DNA of 64,000 nt from Endothia cerciana (Eukaryota; Ascomycota; Sordariomycetes; Diaporthales; Cryphonectriaceae): the NCBI GenBank assembly GCA_026119935.1, contig JALRMH010000012.1:558001-622000 (forward strand), in the 5' to 3' direction. The notes under the pieces are model-generated. The model saw only the letters and a program-made list of their open reading frames with translations, made no database searches and had not been told where the DNA came from. Positions 35,220-45,471 of this stretch are shown here, piece by piece; position 1 is the first letter of the stretch, and the number at the start of each line of letters is the position of its first letter. Position numbers and translations under genes: made by a program.

Positions 35220-38182
35220 GCGGTCATGAGGCCCTTGCCTCTCAGTCCCGAAAGACGAAGCATGACTCTACCGCTGTCTCCATGGAGCAGCTCCTCAAGC
35301 CGTTCATCACAATCAAGGTCAGTTCCCCCAGATTGTCGGCCGCTGAACCATTTGACATTGACAGCCCCATAGCCCGAACTCTCCCTGGCCGGCATTTCAG
35401 AGAAGTCTCTCGTGTTGAAACCACTCATGTTGCTGTCCCGCGAATGTCTCACGTTGTCCAGCCTGGATCTGGTCACACCAGCTGGAGGACTCCCAACTGG
35501 TCCGGGCCGCTTCTTTGAAGCACACATCCGCATCTTGGAGCTCGAAGGACGACTGCGACAGGCCCCGAGCGTTCTCGTCGCTCGATCTGATGCCACGGGC
35601 TACGTATATGCTATCGAGCGCGCCCAGGCAGGCCGTTACGTTGTGTGCAAGCTCGGGAACCGGGTGCGCATTGACAAGCTCAGCCACCTGGCAGAAGCTT
35701 GTTATGAATCCAGGTGCCATCCTGTTCGCACTGCTCAGGCCGTGGAAGTGGAGGCCCCTGGTATTACTCCCCATCAGCACAAGGACAACAAGAAGAAGAG
35801 GGAGGCCATCGAGGAGCTGCGATCCATGGTTTCAAAACGGCCCAGGACGGTGTCGGTCGCACCGCTGGAATCTCAGGTAGCGCAAGACCAAGCGCTCGAT
35901 CTACCCCAGACCGCAGGTCAAGGGATTCCTGCAGCCACTGATTTGGCGAGTTCCGGTCTGAATGCTGACTCCAGTGTTGCGGTTCCTCAAGGATGCCAGC
36001 CTGATCCTTCAGATACAAACGCTGACACGCAAGCAACCCCCCGAGACATCTTGCAGACCATCAGATCACAGTACTATCAAGCCCTCTATCACTCCAAAGG
36101 TTCGCTGGCATACTTTGCGAAAGGTCCCCTGTCCAGAGCCAGGTCGGCATTTCAATTTGACTGTGACGCAAACCTGGACATGAACGACCTTGTGCACTTC
36201 TTAAAGGGTCTTGTGGTGGGGATCCCGCAGATCGACAAGAAATACAAGGAAACGGTGCCAGCCCTGATCGCCGAGATGAAGGTATTGATGGAGAGCGATG
36301 ACGAGGAGGAACCCAAACCAAGACGAAGGAAGCCCAGGAAGATGAAGCTAGGGAAAGACGGCTTGTGGACCAATGAGGTCGACCACGTGAAGAAGTGGTG
36401 GAGATTCAACAAGCCTGAGTTACGAGACGACGACTCTGCAATTAACCCTCAAGAGATCAAATACCACATTTCCTTCCTGCGCACTCGAGAGACGCAACTG
36501 CAGATGATCATACTCCTCGAAATATTGGCTTTGGAAGCGGTACGTCCAGTACAGGATGCCCAGGATAGCCTGCTTCCCGGCATGCCAGTTGAGGACATAC
36601 CCAAGGAAAGATCGGTCGAGCCCGCGCCGAAAAAAAAGGACAAGCACGATTGTTCTTTGCTGCTCAACTTACACGCGGATCGAATGAGCATCTGGCAGTC
36701 TACTACGCTAGATGAGATGAAAATGATTGCGGCGGAAGCGCAAGCAAAGAGTGGCCAGGACTCTCGAAGGGCGGACAGGGCGGATTCAGATCCGCTGAAG
36801 GACTTCTGTATAGATATCATCGTGCCATTGTAAGTTGACCTGGAGAAAGCTGCCTGGGACCCTGAATTAACCATCTCAGCTTCGTTGGACGGCTTCCCGA
36901 CTTGTGTGCAGACCTCAACAAGAAACTAGGAGGACCAGTCGCTGCATCTCCGCCCAGGATGAAGAATACTGCTGCTCCCGCTGCCACAAAGACTACAGCA
37001 AAACCCGGCTCTGCTGCAAAGCGGCCTGCACCGTCGACGGCTCCAAAATCACTGGAGAAAGTCCTTGAAAGCGATCAACAGAAACGAAAGGCATCACGTC
37101 GACCAATCGATGTGCTGGCAAGGATGCGATCTGCCACACCTGCCGCCATTCCGGGCCTGAAGCGTGAGGCAAGTGAGCCACTAGGCTTGGACCGAACCCC
37201 GCATGGGGATAGCTCCCTAGAGGAGAGATCGCGTAATATCCTTTCAAGGAGCGTATCCAGCGTTGGTGCGGAAGAGCTCAAAGCGCAGAAGAAACTCAAG
37301 GTGGAAGCAGAGCTGAAGGAGGCCATTTCGGCATTGAAGAAACCGAATAGACAGTTAGCCGGGAGGTCAATCGTGGAAGAGGTAGAGAAACGTACAGGGG
37401 TACCAAGCTCGCCTCACCCACGGAGTAAGTCCACGGCCTATCCTGTGTTCTCAATGCCTTGCATACTGACAGGAAGTGCAGAACAGAAGAAGCCCGTCCG
37501 CAATGCTGCAGCCGCCAGCAGGGTTCAAGTCAAAGCCACCCCAGCGAATTTCCGGTTCAGAGATGCCGTAGTGGGAGACACTCGAAGTTACGGCAGCTTC
37601 AACCCGCTAATGCAAAGGGCAGGGTTCGACATGCCACCATCCTCCAGCTCCATCATCCCCGCCACGGCACCTAGAAAAGGCTTTCGTGATGACCTCCGGG
37701 ATGACCTAGCAGCTTTTCATATAGCTAGCACGCCAGACAAGGTGTGTGCGATACCAGCGGCAGCCCGGAGGGGCGCGCCTCAGTTCGTAGAATCAGCCGC
37801 GAACGATACTTTCATCCCACCATCATCTCCCATCATGTCTAGGAAGGAAGCGACGCCTTCTCCGAACCATCCTTCCATCCCAGAAGAGCCCGAGGTTGGG
37901 CCTTCATCTCCAGTCCTGCCCCAGATCTTCGAAACTCCCGCCAAACAGCGAGCAACCCTACCTCCGACTTTCACAGACAAAAACATCACATCGACACCTC
38001 CTGAGACCCGGCCTACCACGAACGTCCTCTTCTCCACACCGGCCAGGAAGGCTCTCACCTCCGCCCCTGGCGAGACGGCAGAGACGGCCCAGAACAACAT
38101 CACCAGCTCAACCAAGAACCAGGCTGCCCGGACACTGTACGAGCAGATGGGCTGGAACAATGACTATGACGACCTTTTTTGA
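35108..38182 (+). CDS. sld3: DNA replication regulator Sld3
   Basis: Exons 35108..35317, 35373..36829 and 36880..38182 (989 aa). The 55-bp first intron uses the acceptor CCCATAG; an earlier AG would run into an in-frame stop. The product has a Ser/Arg-rich N-terminus, the Sld3/Treslin-type central domain (including the RTRETQLQMIILLEIL segment around residues 435-450), a basic RRRKPRKMKLGK patch, and a long disordered C-terminus with many SP/TP sites ending in YEQMGWNNDYDDL, a tail seen in fungal Sld3. In yeast Sld3 recruits Cdc45 to the loaded MCM helicase and, once CDK-phosphorylated, binds Dpb11, so it is limiting for origin firing. A possible further intron lies at 37425-37472. It is convergent with TRS65. 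Confidence 0.92.
37425..37472 (+). other. Possible 48-bp in-frame (optional) intron in SLD3
   Basis: Perfect GTAAGT donor at 37425, TACTGAC followed by AG at 37471-37472. Its length is divisible by 3 and it has no stop, so splicing or retention both keep the frame (973 or 989 aa). The branch-like CTGAC is unusually close to the AG. Confidence 0.45.
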
Positions 38183-38842
38183 CAACCTTGCTCGACGGCG
38201 GGCCAAATGACTCGTGTTGCGCGGCGTTGCATTGCTTTGCTTGATCGGCTGCATAGGAGGCGATCCAATCGGGTGGGCGACCCGGTGCGAGACTACATTC
38301 GCCTCATGAGAGAAGGGTGCAAATGTTCGTCTTGAGATGAGGCGATGGGATTTCCTCTTGCATTGCAATAAAGCCTGGCGGCGGTGGCACTTTGTTTTCA
38401 TCGTACGAATCTGGAGTACAGAGTATACAGAGTTAGAGGGCGTGCATGGCCCTTGTGTTGCCACGGCGTTCTCGGTTGGTTTGCCCAAGCTTGTCCGAGC
38501 GGAAGAGCATTTCTTGGGAGGCGCATTGAGGAAGGAAGAACATACATACGTAGAGTACATGGCATACAAGATACCCCTTGGCATCAACTTATGCTGAAAA
38601 CTGGTCAGCAAGAAATAGAGAAATTAGAGCAGATTTGCGCCTCTACGTCAGGTTTGGAGAGGGGACCAAGGCGCGTGACGGCAACATGAAAATTGGTATT
38701 TCGCTCTCTACTACTATAATATGGTTTAGGGTTGCATAACTCAGCCATCCCGAGACGCACCGCAGCCCTCTCATAGCACCTACAGCCTCTATGTCTCAAG
38801 TCGTCATTTGATTTGTCGCATTGCATGCGTTGTGCAACCCAT
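38183..38842. other. Convergent SLD3/TRS65 3' intergenic region
   Basis: 660 bp between two stop codons. No gene or strong repeat seen; it should hold both polyadenylation regions. Confidence 0.55.
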
Positions 38843-40801
38843 TCAATCCCCTCTCCTCTCCACAACCATAACTGGCAACTCCCTGATGTCCACATGCTCC
38901 TGGCTCCCCAGATCTACCACCCGCACGCACTCAATCCCAACAATGCCCTCCTTCAGTGCCAGGAATCGCATCTCAACAACGTGGCACGCGTTGGGCGCCA
39001 GCGGGCCAACGCGCACGTCTGCAGAAAGAGACACCACCTCCGTGCTGTCCACGAGGCTGCTGTGCTGCATGGCGTGCACGATGTTCTCGTCGAGGACCGC
39101 GTCCGCTACTTCGAGAGATGCGGTGTCTGCGTCTGCGTCGGCGCCGTGGCCGTGGTGGGTGTTGCTGTGCACTACGGCGGCGACGGATTTACGTCGCGCC
39201 CCGGCCGTGGAGGGCGGTCGCACAACACGCATGTCGTTCCGCCGCCGCTTGGGGACTGCTACAAGGGCGAGTTTGCGCGGTGGCGGCTGGGGGCCGGTGG
39301 CGGCGGCGGACCCGACGGGTGTCATGGCACCCGAGGCGCGGTTTACCACGAAGACCGTCCAGACGAATTCGTCGCCTGGGTAGATGGGCCCCGGCTGAGC
39401 AGTAAAAGTCATGGTGATTCCGAACTCCGGAATATTGTTGTCAATGGTTAGCGAGCGGTCGGTAGCGGCCTCGAGGCTCGGGATCGAGTCCGGGCGGGCG
39501 ACGGACGGCAAGATGAAGCTCGCGCCGTCGCCGATTGAGAGCTGCGTGGGGCGATGTGAGCGCTGAAAGGGCTTGGTCACGCCTGTGCCGAAGCCGGGAT
39601 TCACAGGAAGAGTAAAGTCCAGCACCGTGGACCATGCCATGCGAAGTTTTGGTTTGCAGGTTTCGGGCTTGACGAGTGCCGTGCACTCGATCGAGATAAA
39701 CAGCTCGCGATTCGGAGTCTTGGCGGGAATGTCGCTTCCCTTGGGTGCGAGGCGGTACATCATGGTGAGGTGGTCATGAGCAACGCACTGGAGAGGGAGG
39801 TCGAGGCCGGTGCTGTCGTTGAGGTTTTCAACCTGACCATCTGGTATGTTCAGGTCGATCTTGTCCACCGTGACGACACAGTCGAAGTAGGGCGTGAAGT
39901 CGATCTCCAGCAGCGCTATTATCGCCGGACTGGGCGGTATAGCATTCGGCCGCGAGAAGCGTACCCGCGTGTGGACTGCAGGGTAGATCTTCTTGGACAG
40001 ATTCTGCAAACCCCTGAGCATGGGGAAGGAGTCCTTGGTGATCTGCGTAGCTGGCGCGACCCGCGACACTCGTACCGCAGATAGTCGAGGCTTGACGCCT
40101 CCGAGCAAGGGATCTCGTGCGAAAGACTCGAGCAGGTTAAGCCCAGCAGGCACACCGCTCTCGAGATACCCATTCTGCTGCTCCCCGAAGTGCGCCGGAT
40201 CGGGCCTCAGGCTCGCTATCGCCGTGAACACAACTGAGGGCCCGAAGAGCCGCAGCCTCGGTCGCGTCAGGAATACGGAGGTCTTCCAGATGGTGTATTT
40301 CGTGGAACCCGCCTCAGCGACATTGCCCCCGCCGTCGATCGTAGCGACTGGGCTTTGCACATTCTCAAGCTCCCCATTGTATATCGCCTCAGACGCAGGC
40401 GTCGTGTCGGCCCTGTCCGGCGAGGGAGTGTTGATGACTTGCGCCTGGATTGACAGCAAGAGTCTCCTTAAGTAGTGGTTCAACTTCTCGTCGGTGAGGC
40501 CATGGGTTTTGAGTATCAGAAAGATGTCGACAGTTTCATCTGGCATCTATGAATGAGTACTGTGAGACGAGGGAACTTCAGGGGGCGGAGCAGCGTGCCG
40601 GGAGGGCTTCATACCGAAGAGGAGCCACGATCTGGACTCTATGTCCGCCAGGGGCTGACTGTTGCCAATGGCGTTTTCTACCTCCTCCTTTACATCGACA
40701 TTGGTTCCAGAGGGTATTATGTAGGTCAGATATGATTGCCCCAGGAAGGCAGAATCCCCAGCCCCTACGGCAGCGTCTTGGGTTTGGGAGGGCACTGCCA
40801 T
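38843..40801 (-). CDS. trs65: TRAPPII complex subunit Trs65
   Basis: Exons 40801..40615 and 40539..38843 (627 aa). The 75-bp intron uses the acceptor ATGCCAG; the join yields WLLFDETVDIFLIL, the conserved opening of fungal Trs65. Further family landmarks are LLESFARDPLLGGVKPRLSA, the FTPYFDCVVTVDKIDL segment and the C-terminal QEHVDIRELPV. The protein is mostly beta-rich without membrane segments. In yeast Trs65 is a TRAPPII-specific subunit that helps dimerise the complex, a Ypt31/32 exchange factor at the late Golgi. A His/Asp/Ala-rich loop around residues 530-545 is probably a disordered insertion. It is divergent to PRP40, 573 bp apart. Confidence 0.9.
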
Positions 40802-41374
40802 GTTGCAGTTTCTCCAGATGCGCCGGGCCTAGACCATGATCAAGTCTTGCCCGTTGCAAAGTGACACCGAGCAGTCCAAAGGCGCCGTGGAGTCTTTGGA
40901 GGGTGAACAATCAGCTGTATATAGCAAGCAGCAAGCAAGTTCAGTGTAGTAGCAGGACCACAAGGGGGGGGGGGGGGTCCGTACATAGTGGTTATCGCAT
41001 CGCGTCGACGGGCCAGGGATCGAAGAGCTCCTAGTGGGGCTGCCCAGGGGGTCACTATGGTACCTACTGTACATAGTAGAATCGGAGGTACGGAGGTACA
41101 TCGAGGCGAGGGAAAGCTCCAGATTGAGCAGTTGCGGCCCGTGCACGCGCTGCTCTGCCCGCTTTCAACGTTTGCAGCCAACCTCAAGTTTTCTTCCCCT
41201 TCATCTACAGCCAACGGACCAGCCTCCAGCACACCCCAAGGGCCACCCTGTGGACTGTCAGGTCTTGGTTCTCGCACTGATCCCGCGACCCTCATATTAC
41301 GGGTCTGCGCCAGCGCATTCTTTGTATCCTCTTCGCCATCTCGACCACCTCTATCAGCAGCTGAGGAGGCTACA
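40802..41374. promoter_or_regulatory. Divergent TRS65/PRP40 promoter region
   Basis: 573 bp between two ATGs. It contains a 14-nt G run at 40964-40977 in the middle, which may be nucleosome-disfavouring or quadruplex-prone. No gene seen. Confidence 0.55.
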
Positions 41375-44033
41375 ATGAACGGCATGCATGCGCCATTCCC
41401 CAGTCCTGGGGCCGCCGCCTGGCAGGAACACCGCACTCCCGACAATCGCGTGTATTACTACAATAATATCACCAAGCAGACACAATGGACAAAGCCCGAG
41501 GAGATGATGACCCCGGCCGAGGTGAGCCTCGCATTCTGGAAAGCCCCCAAATGGACAACCCCCTAACACCTCACACAGCGCGCGCTCGCGAATCAGCCAT
41601 GGAAAGAGTACACCGCTGAGGGCGGTAGGAAGTACTGGTACAATACCGAGACCAAGACGAGCTCATGGGAGATGCCGGATGTCTATAAGCGGGCTCTTGG
41701 GGCGACCGATACACCGACAACTCCTGCCACCCCAAGCCCCTTTCCTACGCCTGGTGGCTCTGGCGGTCAGGGGTTCGATCGTTTCCGCGACCAACGCGAG
41801 CCCCTCGGCGAGTCCCGACAGCTGGGTTTTGGAAACGATCTACGGGCCCAGCAGTTCGTACCCGCCAGCGAGGAACCCGAGTACGCCACGCCTGAGGAGG
41901 CCGAGGCTGCTTTCGTCAAGCTTCTCCGCCGCAGCGGTGTCCAGCCTGATTGGAACTGGGAGCAGACGCTTCGCGCCATTGTGAAGGACCCTCAGTATAG
42001 GGCGATTAAGGATCCCCGGGACAGGAAGGTCGCCTTCGAGAGGTACTGCAGTGACGTGATCGCTCAGGACAAGGAGAAGGCCAAGGAGAGACTGACCAAG
42101 CTCCGTACTGACTTCGCCACGATGCTGAGGAGCCACTCTGAGATCAAGCACTACACAAGGTGGAAGACGGCCCGACCCATGATCGAGGGCGAGACCATTT
42201 TCCGCTCGACAAATGACGATGCGGAACGTCGCCAGCTCTTTGAGGACTATATCGTTGATCTCAAGAAGACGCACCGAGAGCAGAAGGCCTCTCTGCGCAA
42301 GAGTGCTATGGATGGTCTGATTGATCTCCTGCCCAAGCTCAACTTGGAGCCGTACACACGCTGGTCTGAGGCTCAGGAGATCATCTCCGGCACACAGCCA
42401 TTTCAAAGTGACGAGAAGTACAAGTCCTTGAGCAAATTTGATATCCTGACTGTCTTTCAAAACCACATGAAGGCTGTGGAGCGCACCTTTAACGACACGA
42501 GACAGGCTCAGAAGGCGAGAAAGCAGCGGAAAGAGCGTCAAAATCGCGATGGTTTTTTGAGCCTTCTCAAAGAACTCAAAAAGGATGCCAAGATCAAGGC
42601 GGGCACGAAATGGAGTCAAGTCTTGCCACTAATTGAGAATGATCCACGTTATGCGGCCATGATCGGCCAGAATGGATCGACTCCACAGGAGTTGTTCTGG
42701 GATCTGGTAGAGGAGGAGGAGCGAGGCCTGAGAGGGACGCGCAACGAGGTTACGGACGTGGTTCATGTGAGTCTGCCAGGAAGTCGCACTCATATCCCAG
42801 TTACTGACACACTTGCAGGACAAACGGTTCGAGATCACTCCCAAGACCGACTTCCAGGATTTCCTTGCATTGATGAAGGAAGATCGTCGTACTGCTAACA
42901 TTGATCCGGACATATTGAAGTTCATCTTTGAGAAGGCAAGTTTTCGGTGGCCCCTCATTACTATGGACCGTTACTAACAATACCCTGTAGCTTCAGGAGA
43001 GAAAGGCAAAACCGGAAGATGACCGCCAAACGGAGCGTCAGCAGCGTCGGGCTGTTGATGATCTGAGATCATACATGAAACGTCTGGTACCCCCGATCAC
43101 TTTGAAAGACACTTACGAAAAGGTCAAAGCCCGTCTTGAAAAGGCCCCCGAGTTTCAGGCGGTACTCTCAGAGGACGCCCGTCGTACCGCCTTTGACAAG
43201 CACATGCGCCGCCTCCGGGAGAAGGAGGAAGAGCTTGAAAAGGAGAAAGATCGACAGCGACGACGCGACCGGTCGCGAGATCGATATCGAGATAAGGACA
43301 GAGAGCGTGAGAGAGATCGAGGTGAGCGATCTCATCGAAGGGGACACACCAGGTCCCGTAGCCCAGAACCCGATCTCTACGAGGCAGATCGCCGCAAGGC
43401 CATTGCCGAACGTGAACGGAACTACCGCAAGTCTAGCATGGCCGAAACACTGCTGTCAGACCACAGGTCGTCAGGCGGGCATGATGATCGTGAGTACCGG
43501 GAGAGAGATAGGGAGCGTGACCGAGAACGGGACCATTACAGGGACCGCGATCGTGAGCGTGAGCGTGAGCGTGATCGTGAGCGTGAGCGTGATCGTGAGC
43601 GAGAACGCGACCGTGACTACGACCGCCCACCGCGCTCTCGCCGAGATGAGCCACTGAGCCATTACGAACGCGAGCGGCGTGATCGCGAGGAAGAGCGTGA
43701 GCGGTCCTACCGTCGCCGCGTTGTTGAACGCGATGTCGACGGCCTGAATTATGGCGACGAGAAGCCGAGCCTGCCAAGAAGGCGTCGCGCGGATGACGAT
43801 GACGAACGTCGTCCGGACTCCAGGGACTCGAAGGTTTGTGATCCCCCGACGCTTGTCTGTCCATGGATTAGCACTAACATCAGATACAGAGACTGAAGAC
43901 TGACTTTTCACCTCGTGAGCGTACCCCCCGTCGTGATGGCCGTCTGAGAACTAGGTCTCCCCAGCCGCCACCCAAGGAAGAACCCTCGGGTGTCCACTCC
44001 GGCAGCGAGGAGGGCGAAATCGAGGAGGACTAA
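41375..44033 (+). CDS. prp40: Pre-mRNA-processing factor Prp40 (U1 snRNP)
   Basis: Five exons: 41375..41521, 41579..42766, 42819..42935, 42991..43833 and 43890..44033 (812 aa), all joined in phase 0. Two WW domains (about residues 14-45 and 55-86, with paired Trp and YYY/YWY cores) are followed by a run of FF domains from about 150 to 610. Next come a highly charged Arg/Glu/Asp repeat region and the tail GSEEGEIEED. Prp40 is a U1 snRNP component that bridges the 5' splice site to the branch-point factors and binds RNA polymerase II CTD. Intron 3 (42936..42990) has a GC donor, AAG|GCAAGT, with a perfect TACTAAC branch. The charged-repeat region is longer than in yeast Prp40 but usual for filamentous fungi. 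Confidence 0.95.
42936..42990 (+). other. GC-AG intron in PRP40
   Basis: The donor reads GCAAGT after exon bases GAGAAG, and the acceptor is CTGTAG; the branch sequence TTACTAAC is 13-20 nt upstream. Reading through would meet a stop codon, and splicing restores the FF-domain sequence FEKLQERK. The 55-bp length matches the other introns of the gene. Confidence 0.88.
43500..43622 (+). repeat. Hexanucleotide (CGTGAG/CGTGAT) coding repeat in PRP40
   Basis: A degenerate 6-bp array coding alternating Arg-Glu and Arg-Asp dipeptides. It is purest at about 43550-43610. Confidence 0.85.
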
Positions 44034-44135
44034 AGACACTTCCTTGCATTCGGCAGCGAGGTAGGCGGAGTCGAAGAGGCTAGGCACCCCTCTCTGCTCC
44101 GGCATCGAGGACGGCGAGATCGTGGAGGTACCTTC
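44001..44135 (+). repeat. Decayed ~50-bp tandem copies of the PRP40 C-terminal tail
   Basis: Copy 1 begins at 44001 inside the coding tail (GGCAGCGAGG...). Copy 2 begins at 44052 and copy 3 at 44101, both after the stop codon. Translated, they read GSEEGEIEED, GSEVGGVEEA and GIEDGEIVEV. Spacing is 51 and 49 bp. Confidence 0.75.
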
Positions 44136-45471
44136 ACGTACCCACACTAAAGGGCCCCTGCCCCAATAATTCAGCAACATAGACGGTCCCCACCTATACA
44201 AACCAAAGCGCGTGTGCTGTCTGGCCACAGATGACAGCGTCGCGATCGAAACAACCGAGGAGTACATAACAGCGAGGCTAGAATCGCGGGAGTGCGTGGC
44301 GTTTCCTTTTCTAACAGGCATGTCGATCAACCCGGTCGAGGCATGGCAAGGGGTGCGTGAAGGCATGCTTTGAGGCATTCGTGTCGCCACTAGTACGTAC
44401 GGCAACCGTCTCCGACTTATTGTCGTGGTGGGCAAGATGACACACTCCGGACCAAACAGGCAACCTCACAGCCTCGGCTCGCTCATCTACGATATTCTGA
44501 GCGCTGAACATTCTCTTTCAACGCCTTACTATTCACACACGACGGCCGGTACGTCAACAAGCCAAATGACTCAACATTCGGACATCTATGAACTTTCGAG
44601 CTCCAGCGTTCGATGGACGAGTCAACATTCGATCTCTTCCGAGAATATGAGGATCTGGCGCCTGAGCGACTGATGCCTGGTTGTGTACGTGTACCTATCC
44701 GTCCTACCGCCTCTCACCCGACTTTAGCATTCAAAAGGAAACCTCGAAGGCACTACTTTTATCACAAGTATTTCCTTCTCTTCTTTTCCGCACGGCTGCA
44801 CCGTATTGGTAGACCCTAGGTGGCTTCCGGTAAAACCCTAAAGAAAGAATGATCAACCTGGGAGAATTGCATCTATCAAGGCCCTCGCGACGTGTGAAAA
44901 TCTGCCTCGTGCCAGTCATGAGAAAATCTTCTGGACAGTAAATTTGATTGCGATTTTGAACTTGAGCATATGCTATCTGTCTTATGCCCATCTCTTCACC
45001 TTTGTGTGCTCTCTATCTGCTGTGCTAAGTTGTGCTCACGAGGCACATCCTCCGATATGCCCCAGACGGCGGTCACCCTCTTGATCCATTGCCCCTCAAT
45101 CTACGGAGACGGATGGAAGTTCTCGATCCTGCTTCCCAAAGAATATAAACGACTTCCGGCCATCGAGAGCGATAAGGAACAAATCCCTCACGTGGGAAGG
45201 AACCCCCCAATCCATCATGTCTCGTAGGACCAGGCAACAGGGGATAGACCGCCGTCGCCGTCGTTAAATGTCGGGGTCGTCATCCTCGCTCGAGCCGATC
45301 TCCTCGAGACCCGCTTCACCGGAAGAGCCACCCCTGCCTCGGCCAGCGCCTTGCTTTTGGACACCTAGAACGCCTTGACCCGATGATGCATTGTAGCGAT
45401 TATGGTGATGAGGTGGTGGTGGGAAGGTGTCCTTCTTGTCACCCTGATTGTGGTTGTAGAAGAACACTGCT
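44136..45471. other. Convergent PRP40/RLI1 3' intergenic region
   Basis: No supported gene. A minus-strand ORF at 45264-45479 just past the RLI1 stop starts from GTG and is probably RLI1 3' UTR. Confidence 0.5.

Noticed and set aside
38808..39451. Plus-strand ORFs of about 150-210 codons over the TRS65 3' half
   Set aside because: Antisense shadows of the conserved Trs65 coding frame.
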